DNA from: Bacteroidota bacterium
GTDB lineage: Bacteria; Bacteroidota; Bacteroidia; Bacteroidales; Prolixibacteraceae
Reading direction: 5' to 3'
NCBI GenBank assembly: GCA_023488865.1
Contig: JAMDDG010000342.1
Location: 1-33,121, forward strand
DNA: 33,121 nt
Made by a program: the position numbers and the translations under genes. Position 1 is the stretch's first letter. Each line of letters begins with the position of its first letter. Positions 14,291 through 23,072 of this stretch are shown here, in pieces. The notes beneath the pieces are model-generated. The model was not told the origin of the DNA and ran no database searches. It saw only the letters and a list, made by a program, of their open reading frames with translations.

Positions 14291-16714
14291 ATGGTTCAGC
14301 AAAAGAGTGATTATCAACCAAAAACTGCATCAGTAAAAAACAACGGCGGAGGGAAAAGCTCCAAACATACCCGTTGGGAGAAGATTCGCGGAATTTTGGC
14401 CATTCTTCTTTTTTTCTTCACGATCTATTTATTCGTTGCTTTTATCTCCTTTCTAATACAGAATGGTGCAGATGTTAGTAATCTGGATGTGTCTATCAAA
14501 GAGCTGCTTACCAATCCCAACATCAAAATTGAAAATGCAGGCGGAAAGTGGGGCGCCGTATTGGCCAACTGGTTTATTAACAAGGGTTTTGGTTACGGGT
14601 CTTTTATTATCCTCTACCTTTTCACGGTGTTGTCGATGCGATTGGCCAAAATTGGGAAAATCTCCCTTACCAGGAATTTCGGATACGGTATCTTTTTAAT
14701 TATTTGGATCTCCCTCACTTTGGCCTATTCGTTGGCTGCCTTTTATAAAAATTCACCCATTCTGCCCGGCGGCGCATATGGTTTTCTGATGTCTCAACAC
14801 ATGAACTCAGTAATTGGAAAGCTGGGGACTTTCTTCGTCCTGTTCGGTTCGATGCTGGTCGTTGTTATCATCGCTTTTGAAGATGCCTGGGGAACGATCC
14901 TTAAATTGTTAGCCTACCGGAGGCCCCCTAAGAAGAGAGAGCTCGAATTAAGTACCGGCGACTTCGCGGTAGCGTCACAACCAGCTAAAATTTTGGAAAA
15001 GGACCGTTCTTTCTCCAAAGTAGCTGATGATGATGAGGTAAAGATCGTTTATGCGGAGGGAGATGAAGATTCCATTGAACTGGAGATGGGAGAAGTCTTT
15101 GTGGAGAACGGACCCTATTTATTGCCCGAAAAAGAGGCTGTTGCATCTGCCGGCAATAGAAATAACGAATTGGATTCCCTGGAAGATGATCCCGAAATGG
15201 AGGAAGCTGATTATGATCCTACCCTCGATCTTTCCAGGTATATTTTCCCAACCATCGATCTGCTGGAAGAGCGATCTACCGGAAATCCACAGGTGACGGA
15301 TGATGAATTAAGGGCGAACAAAAACAAGATCCTGCAGACGCTGAAGAATTACAGCATTGAGATAGAGAAAATCCGGGCGACAACAGGTCCAACCGTCACA
15401 TTGTATGAAATAGTTCCAGCTCCGGGTGTCAGGATCTCTAAAATTAAAAACCTGGAAGATGATATTGCCCTCAGTTTATCCGCCCTGGGCATCCGGATTA
15501 TCGCCCCGATGCCGGGGAAAGGAACTGTGGGGATCGAGGTGCCGAACAACAAGCCTGAAGTGGTCTCGATGCGGTCGCTGATCGCTTCCAAAGTTTTCCA
15601 GGAATCTGATTATGAACTTCCGCTGGCATTGGGCAAGACCATCTCCAACGAAACGTTTGTGGTCGACCTGACGAAAATGCCGCACATTCTGGTTGCCGGT
15701 GCAACGGGTCAGGGGAAATCTGTCGGTTTAAATGCCATCATCTCTTCCCTTTTGTACAAGAAACACCCGTCGCAGCTCAAGTTTGTCTTTATCGATCCCA
15801 AAAAAGTGGAGTTGAACCTGTACTCTGTCATCGAAAAGCATTTCCTGGCCAGGATGGAAGGAATGGAGGATTCCATTATCACGGATGTGCAGCAGGTTAA
15901 AGATACCCTGAACTCGCTGATCATTGAAATGGAGCGCAGATACGATCTGCTGAAGCTCGCCCAGACCAGAAACGTCAAAGAGTACAACGTTAAATTTATC
16001 TCCAGGCGGCTCAATCCCAACAAAGGGCACCGTTATCTCCCTTACATCGTGGTGGTGGTAGATGAATTTGCCGATCTGATTATGACAGCCGGAAAAGAGA
16101 TTGAGCTGCCGATTGCCCGCATCGCCCAGTTGGCGCGTGCGGTGGGCATTCACATGATTATAGCCACCCAGCGTCCATCCATCAACATCATCACAGGGGT
16201 TATCAAAGCGAACTTCCCTACCAGGATTGCGTTCAAAGTGGCATCCATGGTCGACTCAAGGACCATCCTGGATACTCCGGGGGCCAACCAGTTGATAGGC
16301 AGGGGAGACATGCTCGTCTCCATCGGAAACGTTTTGACCCGGATCCAATGCGCCTTTGTAGATACGCCGGAGGTAGAAGCCATAGCCAACTTCATTGGCA
16401 AACAACCCGGTTATCCTACTGTTTTTGCACTCCCGGAATACCGAAGTGATAGCTCGGATACGTCAGATGAAGTTGATTTGAAGAACCGTGATGAACTATT
16501 TGACGATGCCGCACGGATTGTGGTTTTAAACCAAACCGGCTCTACTTCGTCTATCCAACGGAAGTTCTCGATAGGTTACAACAGGGCCGGCAGGATCATG
16601 GACCAACTGGAAGCGGCCGGAATCGTTGGGGTCAACGCCGGGAGTAAAGCCAGGGAGGTACTCATTCAGGACGAAAATAGTTTGGAACAGATTTTGCGGA
16701 AACTTCCCCAGTGA
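14291..16714 (+). CDS. ftsK: DNA translocase FtsK
   Basis: 807 residues from ATG 14291; an in-frame TTG at 14267 overlaps the alternative -7 box and is a poor start. Four membrane segments (about 33-55, 100-118, 131-150, 178-197) anchor it at the septum. An acidic linker (about 225-320) precedes the motor: Walker A GATGQGKS at 470-477, Walker B VVVVDEFADLIM (D591), and the winged-helix gamma domain at about 735-805 (ARIVVLNQTGSTSSIQRKF). FtsK pumps chromosomal DNA through the closing septum and activates XerCD recombination at dif. The short linker is usual for Bacteroidota. Base composition returns to the flank level here, so it marks the right edge of the defence island. The lolA-like gene follows after 20 bases. 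Confidence 0.95.
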   Translation: MVQQKSDYQPKTASVKNNGGGKSSKHTRWEKIRGILAILLFFFTIYLFVAFISFLIQNGADVSNLDVSIKELLTNPNIKIENAGGKWGAVLANWFINKGFGYGSFIILYLFTVLSMRLAKIGKISLTRNFGYGIFLIIWISLTLAYSLAAFYKNSPILPGGAYGFLMSQHMNSVIGKLGTFFVLFGSMLVVVIIAFEDAWGTILKLLAYRRPPKKRELELSTGDFAVASQPAKILEKDRSFSKVADDDEVKIVYAEGDEDSIELEMGEVFVENGPYLLPEKEAVASAGNRNNELDSLEDDPEMEEADYDPTLDLSRYIFPTIDLLEERSTGNPQVTDDELRANKNKILQTLKNYSIEIEKIRATTGPTVTLYEIVPAPGVRISKIKNLEDDIALSLSALGIRIIAPMPGKGTVGIEVPNNKPEVVSMRSLIASKVFQESDYELPLALGKTISNETFVVDLTKMPHILVAGATGQGKSVGLNAIISSLLYKKHPSQLKFVFIDPKKVELNLYSVIEKHFLARMEGMEDSIITDVQQVKDTLNSLIIEMERRYDLLKLAQTRNVKEYNVKFISRRLNPNKGHRYLPYIVVVVDEFADLIMTAGKEIELPIARIAQLARAVGIHMIIATQRPSINIITGVIKANFPTRIAFKVASMVDSRTILDTPGANQLIGRGDMLVSIGNVLTRIQCAFVDTPEVEAIANFIGKQPGYPTVFALPEYRSDSSDTSDEVDLKNRDELFDDAARIVVLNQTGSTSSIQRKFSIGYNRAGRIMDQLEAAGIVGVNAGSKAREVLIQDENSLEQILRKLPQ

Positions 16715-16734
16715 TGAATTGAAAATTGAATATT

Positions 16735-17400
16735 ATGAAGTTGAAAATTGCGAATATTTTAGTATTGGTTGTGGCTGCATTCATGATGTCCACCAATTTG
16801 ATGGCACAACAAGATCCGAAAGCCAAAGAGATCCTGGATAAGCTCTCACAAACGACAAAGAGCTATAAAACCATCCGGATTGAATTCTCTTTTACGCTTG
16901 AGAACAAGAAAAATAATGTGGACCAGACCAATGAGGGGGTAGTGACGCTAAAAGGAAAGAGTTACCGGTTGCACATGCCTGTGTTCAGCATGGAAATATT
17001 TTGTGACGGGACCACTGTCTGGAGTTACCTGACGGATGCCAAAGAGTGCAATATCTCGGGTGCAGAGGAGGATAAAGATGGCTCTCTCAATCCGGCAAAT
17101 ATTTTTACTATTTATGAAAAGGGATTCAATTTTACTTACATTGGAGAAGAGAATTTAACCGGGAAAACGGTGCAGGTGGTTGATCTGTTCCCGGTCGATA
17201 AATCCAAAGAGTTTGTCAAAGTGCGGCTTTACGTAGACAAGGCGAAATCGCAAATTGTCAAAGCCCAGACATTCAACAAAGACGGGAATACTTACATTCT
17301 GGTATTAAAGACGATGAAAACCAATGTTGAGTTAAAAGACGACTATTTCAAATTCGACAAAACCAAATATCCCGGAGTTGAGATCAATGACATGCGGTAA
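16735..17400 (+). CDS. LolA-like outer-membrane lipoprotein carrier
   Basis: 221 residues from ATG 16735; TTG 16726 is less likely. Signal peptide MKLKIANILVLVVAAF...LMAQQ (about 1-25, cleavage after MA), then a LolA fold: KAKEILDKLSQTTKSYKTI and later strands such as GVVTLKGKSYRL and TTVWSYL. LolA-family proteins shuttle lipoproteins across the periplasm from the LolCDE complex to the outer membrane. The ftsK-lolA pair is common in Bacteroidota. The sequence is diverged from enterobacterial LolA, so I leave the symbol open. An inverted repeat after the stop ends the transcript. Confidence 0.8.
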   Translation: MKLKIANILVLVVAAFMMSTNLMAQQDPKAKEILDKLSQTTKSYKTIRIEFSFTLENKKNNVDQTNEGVVTLKGKSYRLHMPVFSMEIFCDGTTVWSYLTDAKECNISGAEEDKDGSLNPANIFTIYEKGFNFTYIGEENLTGKTVQVVDLFPVDKSKEFVKVRLYVDKAKSQIVKAQTFNKDGNTYILVLKTMKTNVELKDDYFKFDKTKYPGVEINDMR

Positions 17401-17419
17401 AGTAAGTGAATAACGAAGA

Positions 17420-17460
17420 GTGAACAGTGAAAAATGGAGTGTATTTTTTTCACTGTTCAC
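17420..17460. terminator. Bidirectional terminator between lolA-like gene and pyk
   Basis: Perfect 15-bp arms, GTGAACAGTGAAAAA at 17420-17434 and its complement at 17446-17460, with an 11-base loop. The A-run and T-run sides let it work in both directions between these convergent genes. The right arm overlaps the last codon of pyk. Confidence 0.75.
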
Positions 17461-18893
17461 TTTTCACTCTTCTCTTTCTTCTGGTGCATCATTTGTGCAA
17501 CAGAAGCAATCTCAATAAAAGAGGTGCCGCCCCCGACCCCAAAGTTGCCCCCAACATAAACTACCGTATCTTTTTCGGCGATGAAGCCTCTGTCAACAAG
17601 GTCAAGCAGAGAGGTTTCCACTAATTTGTGCTTGTTCTTTTTTACCACAATTTCACTGGCGAAGACGCCATAGGAGAGCGCCAGTTCCCTTTTTACTTTT
17701 CCTGTATGGCATTTGGCATAGACCGGACTTGGGCTTCTGAATGCAGAGATATAACGGGCTATCTTCCCAGTCAGCGTGTCGGTAATGATGGCAGAAACTT
17801 TCAGTTCGTTGGCCGACATCACAGCGGCTTCTGCCAAAAAAGCGGAGACTTCCCCCTCTAATCGGGGAACCGGCAAATCATTTCTCTTGTCTTTATTCGA
17901 TTCGACCTCGATGGCAACCCGGGTCATCAGTCGTACAGCTTCGACAGGATACTGTCCATAAGCAGTTTCACCCGAAAGCATGATGGCGTCGGTGCGGTCG
18001 TAGATGGCCGTTGCCACATCGCTTACTTCGGCGCGGGTAGGCCGTGGATTGGTGATCATCGAATGGAGCATTTGCGTAGCTATGATCACCGGCTTTTTTC
18101 GTTCCACACATTTTCTGATCAGCTTGCGCTGAATGGCCGGGATCTTCTCGGCAGGAATTTCAATTCCCAGGTCTCCGCGGGCAACCATAATTCCATAAGC
18201 ATAGTCGAGAATTTCATCAATATTTTTGACGCCGTCGGTATTCTCAATTTTGGCAATAATTTTTATTTTGCTGTTTTCTTCATCCAAAATTTGCTGAACT
18301 GCAAGCACGTCTTCTTTGTTCCTCACAAATGAGTGGGCAATAAAATCAAGGTCGTTCGCAGCCGCCCATCTGATAAACTGACGGTCTTTTTCAGTAAGGG
18401 AGGGGAGGTCCAATGATAATCCGGGAACATTGATGCTTTTCCTGTTTTTGATGAACCCATCGTTTCCAATTATAGCAATCAGCCGGTCATCGGTTTTCTC
18501 CACGATAGTCAGTTCCAACTCTCCGTCGTCAATCAGCACGGAACTTCCTACCGGGATATCGCGTGCAAAATTGGGGTAGTCGACCACGAGCAATCCCTCT
18601 CCCGATGGTTCGTCACCCCCTTTGATCGCAATCCGCTCCCCTTTGCTGATTTTAATGGGTTCTACGATATTTTTGGTGCGTATTTCAGGACCTTTGGTAT
18701 CCACCAGGATCGCCAGACAGTCGCAAACCGATCTCACATTGTTGATGATCTGCATGGCCGACTCAGGGGTCTGGTGGGCCGTGTTGATCCTGACCACATT
18801 CATCCCGGCCTCCATGAGGGAGGATAAAAATTCAGCGGAACATTTCTTATCCGATATGGTGGCAACAATTTTGGTATGTTTTGTTCTGTTCAT
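17457..18893 (-). CDS. pyk: Pyruvate kinase
   Basis: 478 residues from ATG 18893; an upstream in-frame start at 18947 adds residues not seen in the family. Motifs: HTKIVATISD, substrate loop VDTKGPEIR (64-72), IIAKIENTDG with the catalytic Lys, VARGDLGIEIP, and ATQMLHSMITNPRPTRAEVSD followed by AIMLSGETAYGQYP. It makes pyruvate and ATP from phosphoenolpyruvate and ADP, the last step of glycolysis. The early RINTAHQ in place of the classical RxNFSHG is, to my knowledge, usual in Bacteroidota. It lies 66 bases downstream of aroQ on the same strand and probably shares its transcript. The pckG gene downstream in the window catalyses a linked PEP reaction. Confidence 0.95.
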   Translation of the reverse strand: MNRTKHTKIVATISDKKCSAEFLSSLMEAGMNVVRINTAHQTPESAMQIINNVRSVCDCLAILVDTKGPEIRTKNIVEPIKISKGERIAIKGGDEPSGEGLLVVDYPNFARDIPVGSSVLIDDGELELTIVEKTDDRLIAIIGNDGFIKNRKSINVPGLSLDLPSLTEKDRQFIRWAAANDLDFIAHSFVRNKEDVLAVQQILDEENSKIKIIAKIENTDGVKNIDEILDYAYGIMVARGDLGIEIPAEKIPAIQRKLIRKCVERKKPVIIATQMLHSMITNPRPTRAEVSDVATAIYDRTDAIMLSGETAYGQYPVEAVRLMTRVAIEVESNKDKRNDLPVPRLEGEVSAFLAEAAVMSANELKVSAIITDTLTGKIARYISAFRSPSPVYAKCHTGKVKRELALSYGVFASEIVVKKNKHKLVETSLLDLVDRGFIAEKDTVVYVGGNFGVGGGTSFIEIASVAQMMHQKKEKSEK

Positions 18894-18959
18894 TTTTGGT
18901 GTGTAAGAAAAATATTCAGGACTTCGTTCAAAATGCAGGGAAGCCAATACCGTTAAAGC

Positions 18960-19388
18960 TTAACCGAGGTCTGGTTTTAAAAAGCTCTCTATTCCAAGCC
19001 GGTAAGAATCGAGGGAGAATCCCATGATGCTACCTTTGCAGACTGGTCCGATTAAAGATTCGTGCCGAAAAGACTCGCGGGTCAGAATATTGGAGATGTG
19101 GACTTCAACTACCGGTGTTGTGACAGCAGAAATAGCATCCCTGATGGCAATGGAGGTGTGAGTATAAGCTCCTGCATTAATTACAATCCCATCGGCCGAG
19201 AAACCCACTTTTTGGATAAAGGAGACGATCTCCCCTTCAATATTCGACTGGAAATAATCCAGTTCAATTTGCGGAAAGTGGGGCTTTATTTTTTCGAACC
19301 ACGCTTCGAATGAAGTGTCGCCGTAAATTCCCTTCTCGCGCTTGCCCAATAAATTGAGGTTTGGTCCGTTGATGATGCTGATCTTCAT
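18960..19388 (-). CDS. aroQ: 3-dehydroquinate dehydratase, type II
   Basis: 142 residues, the normal size. NGPNLNLLGKRE at 7-18, catalytic Tyr22 in GIYGD, VINAGAYTHTS (N71), VEVHISN with H97, and R104/R108 in TRESFRHES are the type II active-site residues. It removes water from 3-dehydroquinate to give 3-dehydroshikimate in the shikimate pathway (aromatic amino acids); the enzyme is a cytosolic dodecamer. The gene heads the aroQ-pyk pair. In many Bacteroidota xerD lies divergently next to aroQ; here a glycoside hydrolase relic separates them. Confidence 0.95.
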   Translation of the reverse strand: MKISIINGPNLNLLGKREKGIYGDTSFEAWFEKIKPHFPQIELDYFQSNIEGEIVSFIQKVGFSADGIVINAGAYTHTSIAIRDAISAVTTPVVEVHISNILTRESFRHESLIGPVCKGSIMGFSLDSYRLGIESFLKPDLG

Positions 19389-19620
19389 ACTTGTTTGTTT
19401 TTTGATGTCAAGATTGCCCTCTGGTTGTTTTGGATGAAAAACTTAACGAAATTCGGAAAAATAATCGAGTGTGTCTAAATAATTGATCTATTTAATTTAA
19501 TGCATCGGTCTATATGTCCTGTTAACCAGGTGAAATGAATGCGTTCGACTTCCGGTTTGAAATACTTATGTTTATTCGAAAAGGGGTATCTTTGGGCTGG
19601 GCATTGTTCCTTTTCTTAAT

Positions 19621-20462
19621 CAGGGAGTTTCAACAATTTCCTCCGGCAAATTCGGACCCCTCAACCAGGTTTGCGCCGGCGTTAACATCCACTTTAACAC
19701 CGGTCACGAAAAAGATTTAGACCTGATGCCAGGATTATCGGGCCAACCACATCCGGGGTACCGATCCCATTTATCGAATCGTTTGTGGCTTCGGGTGTAC
19801 TGGAATATCTGGATGCAATGAGTGTCCCTCCCTACCGCAATTACGCCAAGTCGCCCGAAACGGCTATCGAAGATTACAATAAGTTGCGCACATTGATTGA
19901 TCGCTATGCACCTGCCGGGAAAAAGGGGATGCCCATAATCAGCAGTGAATGGGGCTATTCCTCCGCCACCAAGGGCGTTTCGCAGGAGGTACAGGCTGCC
20001 AGCGGCGTCAGGATGCAATTGTCCAATCTGCTTTATGGAATACCGGTTTCCATCTGGTATGACTGGAAAAACGACGGTGATGATCCTGCCGATCATGAAT
20101 CAAACTTTGGCACTGTCACTTCCAATTTGGAGCCAAAACCAGTGTATGCCGCGATTCAGTTGATGAACAAACAGTTAAAAGGTTTCACATTGGTACGTCG
20201 GATTGAACTTAAAAACGGAAACGACTTTGTACTGCTATTCAAAAATAAGGAAAATAAATATAAGATTAGCGCATGGACCGCGGATTCCGCCCATTCTGTC
20301 CTGTTAGATAACAATATGCCAAAAATCAAGCGTGTAGCTGCCATAGATGGAAATGGTAATGTTTTGAAATTGAGGGCAGAACGGGGTAGGCTTTCTTTGG
20401 ATTTGAAAGCGTTGCCACAATATATTTCCATTGGCCTCTTTCCTGACAAATTTGGAAAATAA
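19621..20462 (+). pseudogene. Glycoside hydrolase (clan A-like, GH39/GH5 type) with internal deletion
   Basis: Two pieces of one enzyme lie in different frames. Frame 1 (19621 to about 19735) reads VCAGVNIHFNTGHEKDLDLM, an N-terminal barrel strand of clan-A hydrolases. Frame 2 (from about 19725, no start codon; first GTG at 19785) reads PDARIIGPTTSGVPIPFIESF, then PIISSEWGYSS with the likely nucleophile Glu, WYDWKNDG, and a C-terminal beta domain to 20462. The two overlap within ATTTAGACCTGATGCC, so the middle of the catalytic domain, including the expected acid/base Glu, is missing together with a frameshift. The gene should be dead. The 225-residue C-terminal ORF alone lacks a complete barrel. 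It sits between aroQ and xerD, so it probably arrived there by insertion and then decayed. Confidence 0.65.
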
Positions 20463-20621
20463 GTAAGTTGAAATCGCAACCCAACAAATAAAACTGTAAA
20501 TTGCTGTAAATTAATTAAGTATTTGTTATTTAAACGAGATAAAGTATTGGTTATTGAGCTGTTTTGCAACTGTTACCCAAACAAAATTGACCATTATTTG
20601 TTTAAATCAAAAATGAAGGTT

Positions 20622-21521
20622 ATGAACTGGGCAGAAAGCAAAAAAAAGGCTATGAAATTTTTGAGATTGGAAAAATCCCTTTCCCAAAATTCTGTTAGTG
20701 CTTATTTGAATGACATAAACAAGTTGATTTCTTTTTTAGAAGAAAACTATCCGACTGTTACGCCAGAAACGGTAAAATTAGCCCTGCTCAGAAAATTTGT
20801 CGAATGGATGAATGACAAGGGGGTGAGTCCAAGAACGCAAGCCCGGACGATCTCCGGGATCAAATCGTTCTACAAATTTCTTCTGATTGAGGAGGTTGTA
20901 GAGAATGATCCAACTACGCTTTTGGAATCTCCCAAGATTGGGCGAAAGTTGCCGGATGTCCTTACCGACAGAGAGATCAACCTGTTGATCGACTCCATTG
21001 ATTTGAATAAACCTGAAGGGCTCCGGAACAAAGCCATTCTTGAAACACTTTACAGTTGCGGGCTGAGGGTATCTGAATTAGTCAATCTGCGTCTGTCGAA
21101 CCTGCATTTCGAACAGGAATTCATTAAAATTGCCGGGAAGGGAGAGAAAGAACGATTGGTCCCCATCAGTAAACGGGCCATCGACGACATTAGAAAATAC
21201 ATAGTAAACTACCGCAGAAAATTAAAAATTGATAAACTGAGCGAAAATATCCTGTTTCTCAACCGCAGGGGACGAAAATTGAGCAGGGTAATGATTTTCA
21301 CTATTATCAAAAACCTGGCAGAAAAAATAAAGCTTGAAAAAAGCATCAGTCCACATACTTTCAGGCACTCGTTTGCCTCAGCGCTGGTGAAGGGAGGGGC
21401 CGATCTTCGGGCTGTTCAGGAAATGTTGGGGCATGAGTCTATCCTTACGACCGAAATCTATACTCACTTGGATAAAGAATTTCTGAAGGAAACGGTTAAC
21501 AAGTTTCACCCAAGGTCATAA
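20622..21521 (+). CDS. xerD: Tyrosine recombinase XerD
   Basis: 299 residues from ATG 20622 (MNWAESKKKAM); ATG 20613 is a close alternative and earlier starts add a non-family leader. N-terminal SAM-like core-binding domain (about 1-90), then the catalytic domain with R149 (GLRVSELVNL), K173 (AGKGEKER), H245 and R248 (HTFRHSF), H271 (LGHES) and nucleophile Y280 (IYTHL). Size and motifs match the chromosomal XerD of Bacteroidota, which resolves chromosome dimers at dif when activated by FtsK, also in this window. Intact and followed by a clear hairpin. It belongs to the core block and is not obviously the integrase of the defence island. Confidence 0.92.
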   Translation: MNWAESKKKAMKFLRLEKSLSQNSVSAYLNDINKLISFLEENYPTVTPETVKLALLRKFVEWMNDKGVSPRTQARTISGIKSFYKFLLIEEVVENDPTTLLESPKIGRKLPDVLTDREINLLIDSIDLNKPEGLRNKAILETLYSCGLRVSELVNLRLSNLHFEQEFIKIAGKGEKERLVPISKRAIDDIRKYIVNYRRKLKIDKLSENILFLNRRGRKLSRVMIFTIIKNLAEKIKLEKSISPHTFRHSFASALVKGGADLRAVQEMLGHESILTTEIYTHLDKEFLKETVNKFHPRS

Positions 21522-21553
21522 TTTTAAAGTATAGATTTGATACCCGGCAATTT

Positions 21554-21590
21554 ACAGAAAGGGCGTTGATTCATTCGACGCCCTTTCTGT
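21554..21590 (+). terminator. Hairpin terminator after xerD
   Basis: Perfect 13-bp arms ACAGAAAGGGCGT (21554-21566) and its complement (21578-21590) with an 11-base loop. No T-run follows, but the size and place 32 bases after the xerD stop fit a terminator. Confidence 0.6.
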
Positions 21591-21674
21591 TGCTGATGAA
21601 TATAAAAAACATTAATTCATCGTTAAGTTTTTCCCCGCTTATCGCTGTTCTGGAAGTCAGCGTTTTTTTTTACA

Positions 21675-21682
21675 TAGCTTTG
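21675..21682 (+). promoter_or_regulatory. -7 box upstream of the aminotransferase
   Basis: TAGCTTTG fits TAnnTTTG exactly and would give a leader of about 32 bases before GTG 21721. No good -33 TTTG is seen. Confidence 0.45.
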
Positions 21683-21720
21683 CAATCAAGTTTTTTATAA
21701 ATAAACTAATCTTCAATAAA

Positions 21721-23016
21721 GTGGATCAGCAAGCAATCACATTGAATGAGGTGATTCAAAAGAGCAACCCCTCCATTTTTGAATTACTCTCCGAAAGAGG
21801 TAAAAATATTTTCTTTCCAAAATTAGGGATCTTAGCACAGTCGGCACAGGCGAAAGGCAAAGATATAAATGCTACCATTGGGGAAGCCGTTGAAGATAAC
21901 GGGCATCCGATGCACCTGTCTGAATTCAATCAATTGATCAACCTTCCGGATACCGCTGTTTTCCCCTATGCACCCAGTTTTGGAAAACCTGATCTGAGAA
22001 ATAGCTGGAAATCTTTTATTTATAAGAAAAATCCTTCATTGGGCGAATCGCCGATTAGTTTGCCTATTGCAACCAATGGCATTACGCACGGCATAAGCAT
22101 ATCTGCATACCTTTTTGTAGATGAAGGAGATACAGTAATAATCCCAGATCTATACTGGGAAAATTATTCCCTCATCTTTGAGAATAGCTATTTGGGTAAA
22201 ATTGATAATTTCCCGCTTTTCCACAAGGGGGGCTTCAATCATGCTGCCATGGCAGCGAAGATGGAGCAATCCACCGGTAAAATCATCCTGTTACTTAATT
22301 TCCCGAACAATCCATCCGGCTATACCCCTTTGGAAAGTGAGATCGGGAAAATTGTTGATTTGATAAAAATTCAGGCTGAAAAAGGTAAAAAAGTGGTCGT
22401 TTTGATTGACGATGCCTATTTTGGACTGGTTTACGAAAAAAACGTTTTCACAGAATCCATCTTTACCAGATTGGCCACACTCAACGAAAACGTGCTGGCA
22501 GTCAAGCTGGATGGTGCAACCAAAGAGGATTATGTGTGGGGCTTCAGGGTCGGGTTCATCACTTTTGGTGTAAAGAATGGCACTCAGGCCGTTTATGAAG
22601 CATTGGAAAATAAAACTGCGGGCGCTGTTCGTGGTAACATTTCCAATATCAGTCATCTTTCGCAGTCGCTTTTGCAAAAAGTGTATGCTGCTGAAAATTA
22701 TGACAAAAGCAAAGAAGAAAAGTTCAAGATCCTGCATTCCAGGTATGAGAAGATCAAACAAGTATTGTTGGATCCAAAATATAGCCGCTATTTTTCAGCC
22801 TTGCCCTTTAATTCGGGATATTTTATGTGCATTGAATTGAAGGATGGACTGAAGGCAGAGGAGGTAAGGAAGATCTTGCTGGAAAAATACAGTACGGGTG
22901 TTATTGTCTTCGGTAATTTGATAAGGATTGCATTCTCTGCAGTACCGGAAGCGAAGATCGAACAGTTGTTCGAGAACATTCACCTGGCCTGTCAGGACTA
23001 TTTGGATAAAAAATAA
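21721..23016 (+). CDS. PLP-dependent aminotransferase, class I/II
   Basis: 431 residues from a GTG start. Fold-type I features: ATNGITHGIS (cofactor phosphate side), DLYWENYSLIF, LNFPNNPSGYTP near 193-204, DDAYFGL (D230/D231, ring-nitrogen contact), and the Schiff-base lysine K268 in KLDGATKEDYVWGFRVG. It transfers an amino group between an amino acid and a 2-oxo acid in the cytosol; the substrate cannot be read from sequence. Residues after the lysine (WGFRVGF) take the place of the usual GxRxG phosphate contact. Alone between a terminator and pckG. It resembles the aminotransferases annotated simply as class I/II in Bacteroidota. Confidence 0.8.
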   Translation: MDQQAITLNEVIQKSNPSIFELLSERGKNIFFPKLGILAQSAQAKGKDINATIGEAVEDNGHPMHLSEFNQLINLPDTAVFPYAPSFGKPDLRNSWKSFIYKKNPSLGESPISLPIATNGITHGISISAYLFVDEGDTVIIPDLYWENYSLIFENSYLGKIDNFPLFHKGGFNHAAMAAKMEQSTGKIILLLNFPNNPSGYTPLESEIGKIVDLIKIQAEKGKKVVVLIDDAYFGLVYEKNVFTESIFTRLATLNENVLAVKLDGATKEDYVWGFRVGFITFGVKNGTQAVYEALENKTAGAVRGNISNISHLSQSLLQKVYAAENYDKSKEEKFKILHSRYEKIKQVLLDPKYSRYFSALPFNSGYFMCIELKDGLKAEEVRKILLEKYSTGVIVFGNLIRIAFSAVPEAKIEQLFENIHLACQDYLDKK

Positions 23017-23034
23017 TTTCAGGTTAGCTGAAAT
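23016..23034 (+). terminator. Small hairpin between aminotransferase and pckG
   Basis: ATTTCAG, a five-base loop and CTGAAAT. The stem is seven bp and AT-rich with no T-run, so it could be a weak terminator or chance. Confidence 0.25.
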
Positions 23035-23072
23035 CGATAGATAGATTAGATTCATTAAATAAATGCAGATTC

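Noticed and set aside
15476-16153. Several minus-strand ORFs inside ftsK
   Set aside because: They are antisense shadows of the conserved motor domain.
16626-16841. 71-aa ORF across the ftsK-lolA junction
   Set aside because: It overlaps the ftsK C-terminus and the LolA-like signal peptide in another frame, with no independent support.
19535-19720. 61-aa ORF upstream of the hydrolase relic
   Set aside because: The adjacent frame has the GH-like NIHFNTGHEKDLDLM, so this ORF is a shadow.
20622-21521. XerD as integrase of the defence island
   Set aside because: It matches the chromosomal XerD, sits with core genes 6.5 kb from the island and has no attachment repeat nearby.
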